A stretch of 64,000 nucleotides of DNA from Paenibacillus sp. 32352 (GTDB lineage Bacteria; Bacillota; Bacilli; Paenibacillales; NBRC-103111): positions 186,001 to 250,000 of the forward strand of contig NZ_MZNT01000011.1 in NCBI RefSeq assembly GCF_002042965.1. Reading direction: 5' to 3'. The notes below the pieces were generated by a model. The model was not told where the DNA came from, made no database searches, and saw nothing but the letters and a program-made list of their open reading frames with translations. The translations under genes were made by a program, and so were the position numbers. Below, piece after piece: positions 57,839 to 64,000 of the stretch. Within the stretch, counting starts at the first letter, position 1; each line of letters starts with the position of its first letter.

Positions 57839-59557
57839 ATGGCTATTGGAATATATGTTCGAGTTTCAACTGTAGGACAGTTAGATAACACGAGTCTCGA
57901 TGAGCAGATTCGACTATGTAAGATTAAGGCAAAAGAATTAAATGCTTATGATTCTAATATTAAAGTTTATTCTGATGGAGGACGTAGTGGTGAAGATATT
58001 GATACCAGACCTGAGTTACTGAAATTAAGAGAAGATGTTGCAAATGGACTTATTTCTGATGTTATTTGTGCACATCCCGACCGATTTAGTAGGGAACTGG
58101 CAGATAAATTAATTGTATGTCGTGAGTTTGAAAAGTGTAAAGTTAAGTTACACTACACTGATGTTTACTTTGCGAATTCACCTGAAGGTAAACTATTCTC
58201 TGATATTATTGGTGCCATCGCTTCCTATGAACTGGCGCTAATAAGAAAGAGAACAGTTCGTGGCAGGCTTACAAAAGTAAGGGAATATAAGAAAATCATG
58301 CCTATGAGAGTAGCTCCTTTCGGATATGATAAGGACGAAAATGGTCAGCTGGTTGTCAATAAAGATGAAAAACAATGGGTCCAAATGATTTATGAGTGGT
58401 ATGTTCATGAGAGATTAACTTTACGACAGATTGGAGAGCGACTACACGGGAAGGTTCGACCTAAACGCAACGAGAGTCCAAATTGGAATGCGACAAGTAT
58501 AAGTCGGATCTTAACGTCAGAAATCTACATTGGTAAGTATTATTATAATCGTCGAGCTAGTGAAAAGGTCAGAGGACAATTAACTAAGGAAGGTAATCCA
58601 AAAAAGACATACAGTATACGTGATGAAAAGGACTGGCTTGAAATTGAAGTCGAGCCGATCATTGATATTGAAATGTGGAATCTAGCCCAGAAACAACGAA
58701 AAGATAATAGTACTAATAAACATGTTGGTAACAACAAGTATCATTACCTACTTAAGTCTTTATTGAAATGCGGGCATTGTGGAAGGAGATTTGACGCTAC
58801 TACTTATCCAGGGTCAAAAAACCGTGATACAGGTGAAGAATATAAAATACGCCATTACCGTTGCCCAAACACAGTACCCAGAAAATACGGACCAGAAATA
58901 AATAAGTGTGTAGCTGTTTCTCTTAATGCTGATCAAATTGAAGGATACATCTGGAACCAAGTCCTGCAAATCATTACTGATCCGGAGAAGTTTATTTCCA
59001 GATTTCAAGGTCAAGGAAATGAAGCAATTAGTGATGTAAGAAATAGAAAAATTTTATTTGAGAAAGAGTTGGCGAAAAAGATGAATGCTCTTGAAAAAGT
59101 TGAACGAGCATATTTTGAGGCTGACTCTGATTCTGAAGAACGGCGTCTTGATAAACTAAGGAAAGATTATAAAAATGAAATAACTTCTCTTGAAGGAGAA
59201 ATAAGTAATTGTCAAGCTAAGATAGATGCTCACCGTATGGAGGAATTAACCTCTGAACAGATTACGTTTATGGTGCAGAAGCTTCGCGAACAAATTCAAA
59301 ATGGCATTGAAGTTCCTTTCGAGACTAAACGTGATATCGTGGAGATGTTATTTGAGGAAATCATTGTTACAGTAAATCGTGCTGATGATGACGATACGAC
59401 AAGTGGAACAAAGATTGATATTACATCAGTCGGCATTTTCGATAAGTTATCGCAAGATGCAATTAATAGTGGAGTTTGTTCACAACCTCAAAAAATTCGA
59501 CAATACCGGAGAAGATCTGGAGGACCTGATCTCCATCGGCACCATTGGTCTGATTAA
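57839..59557 (+). CDS. spoIVCA: Large serine recombinase, SpoIVCA-like, at edge of sigK
   Basis: The catalytic domain begins G-I-Y-V-R-V-S-T with Ser10 as nucleophile, followed by Y-S-D-G-G-R-S-G, A-H-P-D-R-F-S-R and I-G-A-I-A-S-Y-E-L-A-L-I-R-K-R-T. A recombinase domain (G-Y-D-K-D-E-N-G-Q-L-V-V...I-Y-I-G-K-Y-Y), a zinc ribbon with C-G-H-C and later C-P-N-T/K-C-V, and a coiled coil follow. AAGGTG (57828-57833) favours ATG 57839; the ATG at 57806 lies within the -10. The last 20 or so codons run into sigK in another frame, so the recombinase end spans the attachment site. The name is by context and family; identity to B. subtilis SpoIVCA was not measured. Confidence 0.85.
   Translation: MAIGIYVRVSTVGQLDNTSLDEQIRLCKIKAKELNAYDSNIKVYSDGGRSGEDIDTRPELLKLREDVANGLISDVICAHPDRFSRELADKLIVCREFEKCKVKLHYTDVYFANSPEGKLFSDIIGAIASYELALIRKRTVRGRLTKVREYKKIMPMRVAPFGYDKDENGQLVVNKDEKQWVQMIYEWYVHERLTLRQIGERLHGKVRPKRNESPNWNATSISRILTSEIYIGKYYYNRRASEKVRGQLTKEGNPKKTYSIRDEKDWLEIEVEPIIDIEMWNLAQKQRKDNSTNKHVGNNKYHYLLKSLLKCGHCGRRFDATTYPGSKNRDTGEEYKIRHYRCPNTVPRKYGPEINKCVAVSLNADQIEGYIWNQVLQIITDPEKFISRFQGQGNEAISDVRNRKILFEKELAKKMNALEKVERAYFEADSDSEERRLDKLRKDYKNEITSLEGEISNCQAKIDAHRMEELTSEQITFMVQKLREQIQNGIEVPFETKRDIVEMLFEEIIVTVNRADDDDTTSGTKIDITSVGIFDKLSQDAINSGVCSQPQKIRQYRRRSGGPDLHRHHWSD
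59478..59505. other. Probable attachment site (element/sigK junction)
   Basis: SigK homology starts at K-K-F-D-N-T-G-E-D (59490 onward). Immediately before, the sigK frame reads unrelated residues instead of the conserved L-R-L-V-A-H-I-V expected before K-K-F. The crossover is therefore within or just before CTCAAAAAATTCGAC. The matching left site is outside the window, so the exact core cannot be set. Confidence 0.6.
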
Positions 59558-59993
59558 GGCGATCGAATCGTTTTCACCAGATAAGGGCACGAAATTGGCG
59601 ACCTTCGCAGCGAGATGTATCGAGAATGAGATCCTTATGCACTTACGTTCGCTGAAGAAGACGCGCAAGGATGTATCCCTTCACGACCCCATCGGTACGG
59701 ACAAGGAGGGGAATGAGATTACCCTCATCGATATCCTCGGCACAGAAGCCGACGATGTCGTAGATAAAGTGCAGCTGAAGATCGAGAAGTCAAAGATATA
59801 TAAGAACCTGGATATATTGGATGACCGCGAGAAGGAAGTCGTCGTTGGGCGATTCGGGCTCGAGCATGGCGGGGAAGAGCGGACTCAGCGGGAAATTGCG
59901 AAGGAATTGGGAATTTCGCGTAGCTATGTGTCACGGATTGAAAAAAGAGCGCTAATGAAGCTGTATCATGAGTTTTATAAGGCGAAGCGGTAA
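59490..59993 (+). CDS. sigK: 3' half of sigK, RNA polymerase sigma-K (5' half not in window)
   Basis: The 167 residues match SigK from region 2 to the C-terminus: D-L-I-S-I-G-T-I-G-L-I-K-A-I-E-S-F (region 2), I-E-N-E-I-L-M-H-L-R, S-L-H-D-P-I-G-T-D-K-E-G-N-E-I (a SigK-specific stretch), I-L-D-D-R-E-K-E-V-V-V-G-R-F-G-L and the region 4 helix-turn-helix T-Q-R-E-I-A-K-E-L-G-I-S-R-S-Y-V-S-R-I-E-K-R-A-L. There is no start codon or ribosome site. The N-terminal half must come from sequence left of this window by recombinase excision. SigK drives late mother-cell sporulation genes. Confidence 0.9.
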   Translation, partial: KKFDNTGEDLEDLISIGTIGLIKAIESFSPDKGTKLATFAARCIENEILMHLRSLKKTRKDVSLHDPIGTDKEGNEITLIDILGTEADDVVDKVQLKIEKSKIYKNLDILDDREKEVVVGRFGLEHGGEERTQREIAKELGISRSYVSRIEKRALMKLYHEFYKAKR

Positions 59994-60001
59994 AGGGAAG
60001 G

Positions 60002-60028
60002 GGCCTGCCTGGATGGCAGGCCTTTATT
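60002..60028 (+). terminator. Intrinsic terminator after sigK
   Basis: GGCCTGCC (60002-60009) pairs with GGCAGGCC (60015-60022), then TTTATT. Confidence 0.85.
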
Positions 60029-60046
60029 CATTTATCTAGGAGCTGC

Positions 60047-61153
60047 TTAAAGCTCAGTATGATAGAGAGCTTCGGCCAGCAACACGATAACTAAAGCCTG
60101 TCCATAAGCAGTTGGCGCAAAGACGATCTTTTTATAATCTTCCTTATGTTCACAGATGGGAGTCCCGGCGGAGACATTTAATACTGTACCATCTTCCGAG
60201 ATGTTCTCCAATACGGCCGCAACCGCTTTACGGCACGACGACAGGTAACTGGAATCGAGGAGACCCAGACGAATTCCCTTGAGGATCCCGGCTGTTATTG
60301 CAGCCGATCCGGATACTTCCGTATAGCTATCCTTATCGTCAAGCAGGGTGTGCCAAAGTCCGTTTTCATCCTGCAGTTCAACCAATTTATCCACTTGAGC
60401 CTTATAAACGCTGAAAATATGGTCACGGGACTCTTTGGATAAGGAATCCTGCATCAGTTCTAGAAACTCGGGAGCGGCCAGCGTAAACCAACTGTTCCCA
60501 CGGCACCAGTGAGCTTCACTGAAATTGTTTTCATTTTTGAAATCGTAGCCATGGAAGAACAAGGAATTGCCAGGATTAAAGATATGTTTAATATGAAGCT
60601 CAAACTGATATGTCGCTTCGTTCATCCATGACAGATTATTATATTTTTTGCCCATCTTGGCGATGAACAGCACAACCATAAACAAAGTGTCAATCCAAAT
60701 TTCCTGATCGTGCAGGTTTAACTCAAATTTCGAAGTATTACCGGAGGTTACATGCTGAATCCCGTTTTCCTTGGTGCGGGGACATTCATTTTCAACCCAA
60801 TGCATCCATTCCAAAACGAGTTTCTCAATGTCCGGCAGGTCCATCAGGGTAAGTAGCGGCGCGGTCGTATTCACATTCTTTAGGGGGAGCCCGCGTTCGA
60901 TCTGTTCTCTCGACCACTTTACAAAGAAGTTTTGGATTCCGTCATAGCCTTCTTGATTAGTGAGTTTATTGAGGCCATATAAGCCGATCCCCTGCGGCCA
61001 GTCCCATTCGTCAATTCCAAAGTCGCGCGGAAAGTATCCCAGGGCTTTTCCCTCGTCGGTCAGTTCCTTTAAATGTCCTTCGTTATCAGGTCTTTTTAAA
61101 TGCATCAGTTGATTGATGACTTTCTTCAATCCGGAATGTAAGGCTTCTTGCAT
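60047..61153 (-). CDS. GH88/GH105-type unsaturated glucuronyl/rhamnogalacturonyl hydrolase
   Basis: The 368-residue length, with E-W-D-W-P-Q-G-I-G-L-Y-G-L near residue 48, D-T-L-F-M-V-V-L-F near 155, W-C-R-G-N-S-W-F near 217 and L-W-H-T-L-L-D near 262, matches the alpha/alpha-barrel glycosidases of the YteR/YesR type, which remove unsaturated uronic acids from plant-polysaccharide fragments. AAGGAGC precedes the start on the - strand. It is divergent from the uxu operon that metabolises uronates, consistent with one pathway. No signal peptide, so it is cytoplasmic. Confidence 0.85.
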   Translation of the reverse strand: MQEALHSGLKKVINQLMHLKRPDNEGHLKELTDEGKALGYFPRDFGIDEWDWPQGIGLYGLNKLTNQEGYDGIQNFFVKWSREQIERGLPLKNVNTTAPLLTLMDLPDIEKLVLEWMHWVENECPRTKENGIQHVTSGNTSKFELNLHDQEIWIDTLFMVVLFIAKMGKKYNNLSWMNEATYQFELHIKHIFNPGNSLFFHGYDFKNENNFSEAHWCRGNSWFTLAAPEFLELMQDSLSKESRDHIFSVYKAQVDKLVELQDENGLWHTLLDDKDSYTEVSGSAAITAGILKGIRLGLLDSSYLSSCRKAVAAVLENISEDGTVLNVSAGTPICEHKEDYKKIVFAPTAYGQALVIVLLAEALYHTEL

Positions 61154-61401
61154 GGTCGTTGCTCCTTTTTGTTTTTATTTGTTATAAATATAAATAACAG
61201 ATAATCAAATACATATCAACAAAAAAACAGGTTTCATATGTCATTTTACCGCCTTTATTCCTTTTGAGCAATGAAAAAGTAAATAGTTCGCTATAGCCAT
61301 CCCCAATTGTAAAAGAAGGTACATAAACCGGTACGGACAAAATCTCTTATCTTCGAAGGTTCGGAGCTGATAGGCTATTGGCATCCCTTCAATTAATATG
61401 T

Positions 61402-61420
61402 ATACTAGTATTACTAGTAT
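61402..61420. promoter_or_regulatory. Candidate operator of uxu operon
   Basis: ATACTAGTAT is an exact palindrome, immediately followed by a second TACTAGTAT. It lies 24 bases before the uxuA start and may be bound by a GntR-family uronate regulator or the nearby LacI-family protein. Confidence 0.5.
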
Positions 61421-61443
61421 GTGATTAAAAGGAGGGCTCGAGG

Positions 61444-62520
61444 ATGAAAATGGTTTTTAGGTGGTACGGTGAAGGCAATGATACCGTCACATTATCCCAA
61501 ATAAAGCAAATCCCCGGCGTGGAAGGTATTGTATGGGCACTTCATGATGTGCCGGCGGGTGAAGAATGGCCGATGGATAAAATTCTGGAATATAAGAACA
61601 AAGCCGATGCCTATGGATTTCATCTAGAGGTTGTGGAAAGTGTAAACGTACATGAGGATATCAAACTGGGATTGCCTTCCCGCGACCGATACATTGAGAA
61701 TTACAAGCGGACCATTGAGAAGCTTGCCAAGGTTGGAGCCAAGGTTATTTGTTATAACTTTATGCCGGTCTTTGATTGGATACGCACCGATCTGTTCAAG
61801 GAGCTGGAAGACGGTTCGACGGCACTTTTTTATGAAAAGGCCAAGGTGGCCAATATGGATCCGATGGAGCTTGTTCAGAAAATCAACGAAAACCCTAATT
61901 TTACAATGCCCGGCTGGGAGCCGGAGCGGCTCAAGCATCTTACTTCTTTGTTCGAGGCTTACAAGCAGGTCACGGAAGAAGATTTATGGAATCATCTTCA
62001 ATATTTTTTGGAACAAATCATTCCTGTGTGCGAAGCGAACGACATCCGCATGGCTATTCATCCGGATGATCCGCCTTGGCCGATCTTCGGTTTGCCGCGC
62101 ATTATGACGAGCCAGGTTAATATCCGAAGACTTCTCAAGCTGGTCGATAGTCCGTACAACGGAGTGACCTTGTGCAGCGGATCGCTGGGGGCCAACCCGG
62201 ATAACGACATCCCGGCTATGGTTAGAGAGTTTGCGGGGCGCATTCCTTTTGCCCATATCCGTAACGTCCGAGTCTATGACAACGGTGATTTTATTGAGAC
62301 GTCGCATCGTGCCCAGGACGGCACCGTAGATATTTGCGGCATTGTGAAGGCTTACTACGATACGGGCTTTACCGGGTATGCAAGACCGGATCACGGAAGA
62401 CATATATGGGATGAACAATGTCGTGCCGGCTACGGACTTTATGACCGCGCACTTGGCATTATGTACTTGTGGGGCTTGTGGGATTCATTAGCAAATCTAG
62501 CCAAGGAGGCAAAAGCATGA
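61444..62520 (+). CDS. uxuA: Mannonate dehydratase
   Basis: The 358 residues begin M-K-M-V-F-R-W-Y-G-E-G-N-D and contain L-H-D-V-P-A-G-E-E-W-P, Y-N-F-M-P-V-F-D-W, I-H-P-D-D-P-P-W, L-C-S-G-S-L-G-A, F-A-H-I-R-N-V and R-P-D-H-G-R, all typical of UxuA, which dehydrates D-mannonate to 2-keto-3-deoxygluconate. AAAAGGAGGG gives a strong ribosome site. Its stop overlaps the next gene's ATG (ATGA), so both are translated together. The pathway serves glucuronate and pectin use. Confidence 0.95.
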   Translation: MKMVFRWYGEGNDTVTLSQIKQIPGVEGIVWALHDVPAGEEWPMDKILEYKNKADAYGFHLEVVESVNVHEDIKLGLPSRDRYIENYKRTIEKLAKVGAKVICYNFMPVFDWIRTDLFKELEDGSTALFYEKAKVANMDPMELVQKINENPNFTMPGWEPERLKHLTSLFEAYKQVTEEDLWNHLQYFLEQIIPVCEANDIRMAIHPDDPPWPIFGLPRIMTSQVNIRRLLKLVDSPYNGVTLCSGSLGANPDNDIPAMVREFAGRIPFAHIRNVRVYDNGDFIETSHRAQDGTVDICGIVKAYYDTGFTGYARPDHGRHIWDEQCRAGYGLYDRALGIMYLWGLWDSLANLAKEAKA

Positions 62521-63365
62521 TTACGCTAAACGATAATTTAAAAGGGAAAGTCGCTGTCATTACGGGTGGCAGCGGTGTCTTGTGCTCGGCAATGGCAAGA
62601 GAGCTGGGCAGGCAAGGCGTCAAAGTCGCTATTTTGAACCGGACTCTAGAGAAAGGCGAGCAGGTCGCTCTCGAAATACAAGCGGCAGGCGGTACGGCTA
62701 TAGCAGTAGCCTGCGATGTGTTGAATGTGGAAAGCGTCAAGGCCGCGGAGAAGGTCGTAACCGAGAGATTAGGAGTATGCGATATTTTGATCAATGGAGC
62801 GGGAGGCAACCATCCAAAAGGCAGCACGACAAACGAGACTTTCAAGCCAGAGGACTTGCTCAATAAGGACATCACGACCTTTTATGATCTGACAGAGGAA
62901 GGTTTCGGGTATGTGTTCAACTTGAACTTCTTAGGCTCCCTGATCCCTACCCAGGTGTTCTCGCGCGGCATGGTGAATAGAACCGGCGCTATTGTAATCA
63001 ACATGTCATCCATGAGTGCGCCGAGCCCGATGACCAAGGTGCCTGCTTACAGCGCAGCTAAGGCGGCAATCGAGAACTTTACACAATGGCTAGCGGTGCA
63101 CATGGCGGATGTGGGGATCCGTGTCAATGCTATTGCACCAGGCTTCTTCTTGACAGAACAAAACCGCAGGCTTTTAACAAATGAGGACGGCTCATTGACG
63201 GAGCGCTCGAACAAAATATTGACTCATACACCGATGCGCAGGTTTGGTAAACCGGAAGATCTGCTGGGAACCCTGCTGTGGTTGGCCGATGAGAATTTGT
63301 CCGGCTTCGTTACAGGGATCACCATACCGGTAGACGGCGGGTTCATGTCCTACGCCGGGGTGTAG
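62517..63365 (+). CDS. uxuB: D-mannonate oxidoreductase (SDR family)
   Basis: The 282-residue protein is a short-chain dehydrogenase with T-G-G-S-G-V-L near residue 16, L-I-N-G-A-G-G-N, I-N-M-S-S-M and Y-S-A-A-K-A-A. It is the YjmF type of D-mannonate oxidoreductase of Bacillus, not the long-chain enterobacterial UxuB. The ATG lies in the ATGA overlap with uxuA, with AAGGAGG at 62503-62509. It converts fructuronate to mannonate, one step before UxuA. Confidence 0.85.
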   Translation: MITLNDNLKGKVAVITGGSGVLCSAMARELGRQGVKVAILNRTLEKGEQVALEIQAAGGTAIAVACDVLNVESVKAAEKVVTERLGVCDILINGAGGNHPKGSTTNETFKPEDLLNKDITTFYDLTEEGFGYVFNLNFLGSLIPTQVFSRGMVNRTGAIVINMSSMSAPSPMTKVPAYSAAKAAIENFTQWLAVHMADVGIRVNAIAPGFFLTEQNRRLLTNEDGSLTERSNKILTHTPMRRFGKPEDLLGTLLWLADENLSGFVTGITIPVDGGFMSYAGV

Positions 63366-63425
63366 TGAGCGAGGAACAAGGCCAGATGATTTATTTAAAG
63401 AGAAACTAATAAGCTATAACACATT

Positions 63426-63454
63426 ACGGATGCAGCCAATGTATCCGTTTTTTA
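63426..63454 (+). terminator. Intrinsic terminator after uxu operon
   Basis: ACGGAT (63426-63431) pairs with ATCCGT (63443-63448), then TTTTT. Confidence 0.75.
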
Positions 63455-63499
63455 ATTTGAAGCGGCAGTCTGCCTCTTCCCAACACTTCCATTTTTTTC

Positions 63500-63549
63500 T
63501 TGACATGTTAAACGTTTAAGCTTACTCTAAAGGTATGTTAAACGTTTAA
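63500..63549 (+). promoter_or_regulatory. Promoter with paired LacI-type operators
   Basis: TTGACA (63500-63505) and TACTCT (63523-63528), 17 apart. The 12-bp palindrome TTAAACGTTTAA occurs at 63508-63519 (between -35 and -10) and 63538-63549 (after -10), 30 bases apart. This suits autorepression by the LacI-family product. Confidence 0.8.
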
Positions 63550-63570
63550 AAAATTGGAGATGAATTGTTG

Positions 63571-64000
63571 ATGAGCAAACCCAAACAAGTCACCATAGTC
63601 GATGTGGCGGAGCACGCCGGCGTCTCAATTGCAACCGTTTCCAATGTCCTAAACCGAGGTGGAATTCGTACATCAAAAGAAACGATTCGCAAGGTCGAGT
63701 CGGCGGCCAATGAACTGGGCTACCGGCGAAACATCATGGCAGCGGGACTAAGCAGACAAAAAACCTTTGAAATTGGCCTCATTATACCAGGCTTTAAAAG
63801 CATCTACGGGACGTTAGCGGAGCATTTGCAGCTCGAAGCACATCATGCCGGCTACCACTTAACGGTTTTTTCCTCCAATGGACTAGACCCTGATATTGAA
63901 CGAAGGCATCTTGAAGTGCTGCTGCAGCGAAGAGTAGACGGCCTTATTTGCCATGGTTTGGCCATGGGGATGGAGGCTACCAGGTCCATTGTGAATCAAG
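63571..64000 (+). CDS. LacI-family transcriptional regulator (3' end outside window)
   Basis: 143 N-terminal residues are visible. The helix-turn-helix reads V-T-I-V-D-V-A-E-H-A-G-V-S-I-A-T-V-S-N-V-L-N, with the usual hinge region afterwards (L-G-Y-R-R-N). The periplasmic-binding-like domain begins I-G-L-I-I-P-G. GGAGA precedes ATG 63571. Twin TTAAACGTTTAA operators in its own promoter indicate autoregulation. It probably controls the adjacent uronate genes. Confidence 0.9.
   Translation, partial: MSKPKQVTIVDVAEHAGVSIATVSNVLNRGGIRTSKETIRKVESAANELGYRRNIMAAGLSRQKTFEIGLIIPGFKSIYGTLAEHLQLEAHHAGYHLTVFSSNGLDPDIERRHLEVLLQRRVDGLICHGLAMGMEATRSIVNQ

Noticed and set aside
59379..59489. Start of the sigK frame at 59379
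   Set aside because: The residues before 59490 do not match SigK and lie within the recombinase gene in another frame; this start is an artefact of the open frame.
1..59490. Whole element as an intact prophage
   Set aside because: No capsid, tail, terminase, portal, holin or replication gene was recognised in this part. The unseen left part could still contain them.
1..64000. tRNA or rRNA genes and IS elements
   Set aside because: No cloverleaf, CCA-ended tRNA, rRNA segment or transposase frame was recognised.

Overview
The window looks like Paenibacillus or a close spore-forming Bacillota relative. The evidence is a SigK C-terminal half, several secreted proteins carrying the copper amine oxidase N-terminal-like domain that is abundant in Paenibacillus, strong GGAGG ribosome sites, and frequent TTG/GTG starts. 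Positions 1 to about 59490 read as the right-hand part of a very large sigK-intervening (skin-like) element. The element ends in a large serine recombinase (57839-59557) whose 3' end runs into the 3' half of sigK (59490-59993). The 5' half of sigK is not in the window, so the element should continue to the left. Positions 60000-64000 are ordinary chromosome of visibly higher GC: a GH105-type glycosidase, the uxuA-uxuB glucuronate pair, and the start of an autoregulated LacI-family gene.

The part of the element seen here has no phage structural, packaging or replication genes. It is mostly defence and nuclease cargo. (1) 419-4922 is a Gabija-like operon (OLD-family ATPase/Toprim nuclease plus UvrD-like helicase) extended by an unknown upstream protein and a PD-(D/E)XK nuclease. 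(2) 5174-13768 holds an amidoligase, a gamma-glutamylcyclotransferase-like protein, a large LRR/MucBP surface protein and a membrane protein. (3) 13856-18285 has two XRE regulators and tandem secreted CAP-domain proteins. (4) 18371-23294 has a GIY-YIG protein, a small serine recombinase, an HxlR/oxidoreductase cassette and a DNA ligase. (5) 23440-30624 has a nine-module zinc-binding array nuclease, a decayed nucleotidyltransferase, a PIN protein, a second GIY-YIG protein and a secreted nuclease lipoprotein. (6) 31014-39597 has an SNF2 helicase, a phosphoesterase, two paralogous nucleotidyltransferases and a UvrD helicase. (7) 39982-43698 is a SIR2 ABC-3C defence operon. (8) 43920-48391 has a transglutaminase, a DUF1413 gene and a degenerate amidoligase relative. 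(9) 48851-54110 has a five-module zinc array nuclease, an HNH nuclease, a YolD-like protein and a PaeR7I/XhoI-type restriction-modification pair. (10) 54300-57766 has small and unknown genes, then a 90-residue basic protein directly before the recombinase.

Nearly all genes are on the + strand. Intrinsic terminators of one recurrent design separate the units. A C-rich motif (G-rich on the - strand, able to form a G-quadruplex) is scattered through the element on the + strand only, in both genes and gaps. The inferred biology is an immune and nuclease island parked inside sigK. It would be cut out of the mother-cell chromosome during sporulation to rebuild sigK, and kept in the spore germline.

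All family assignments come from reading motifs by eye. No database search was run, and all counts are by-eye estimates.
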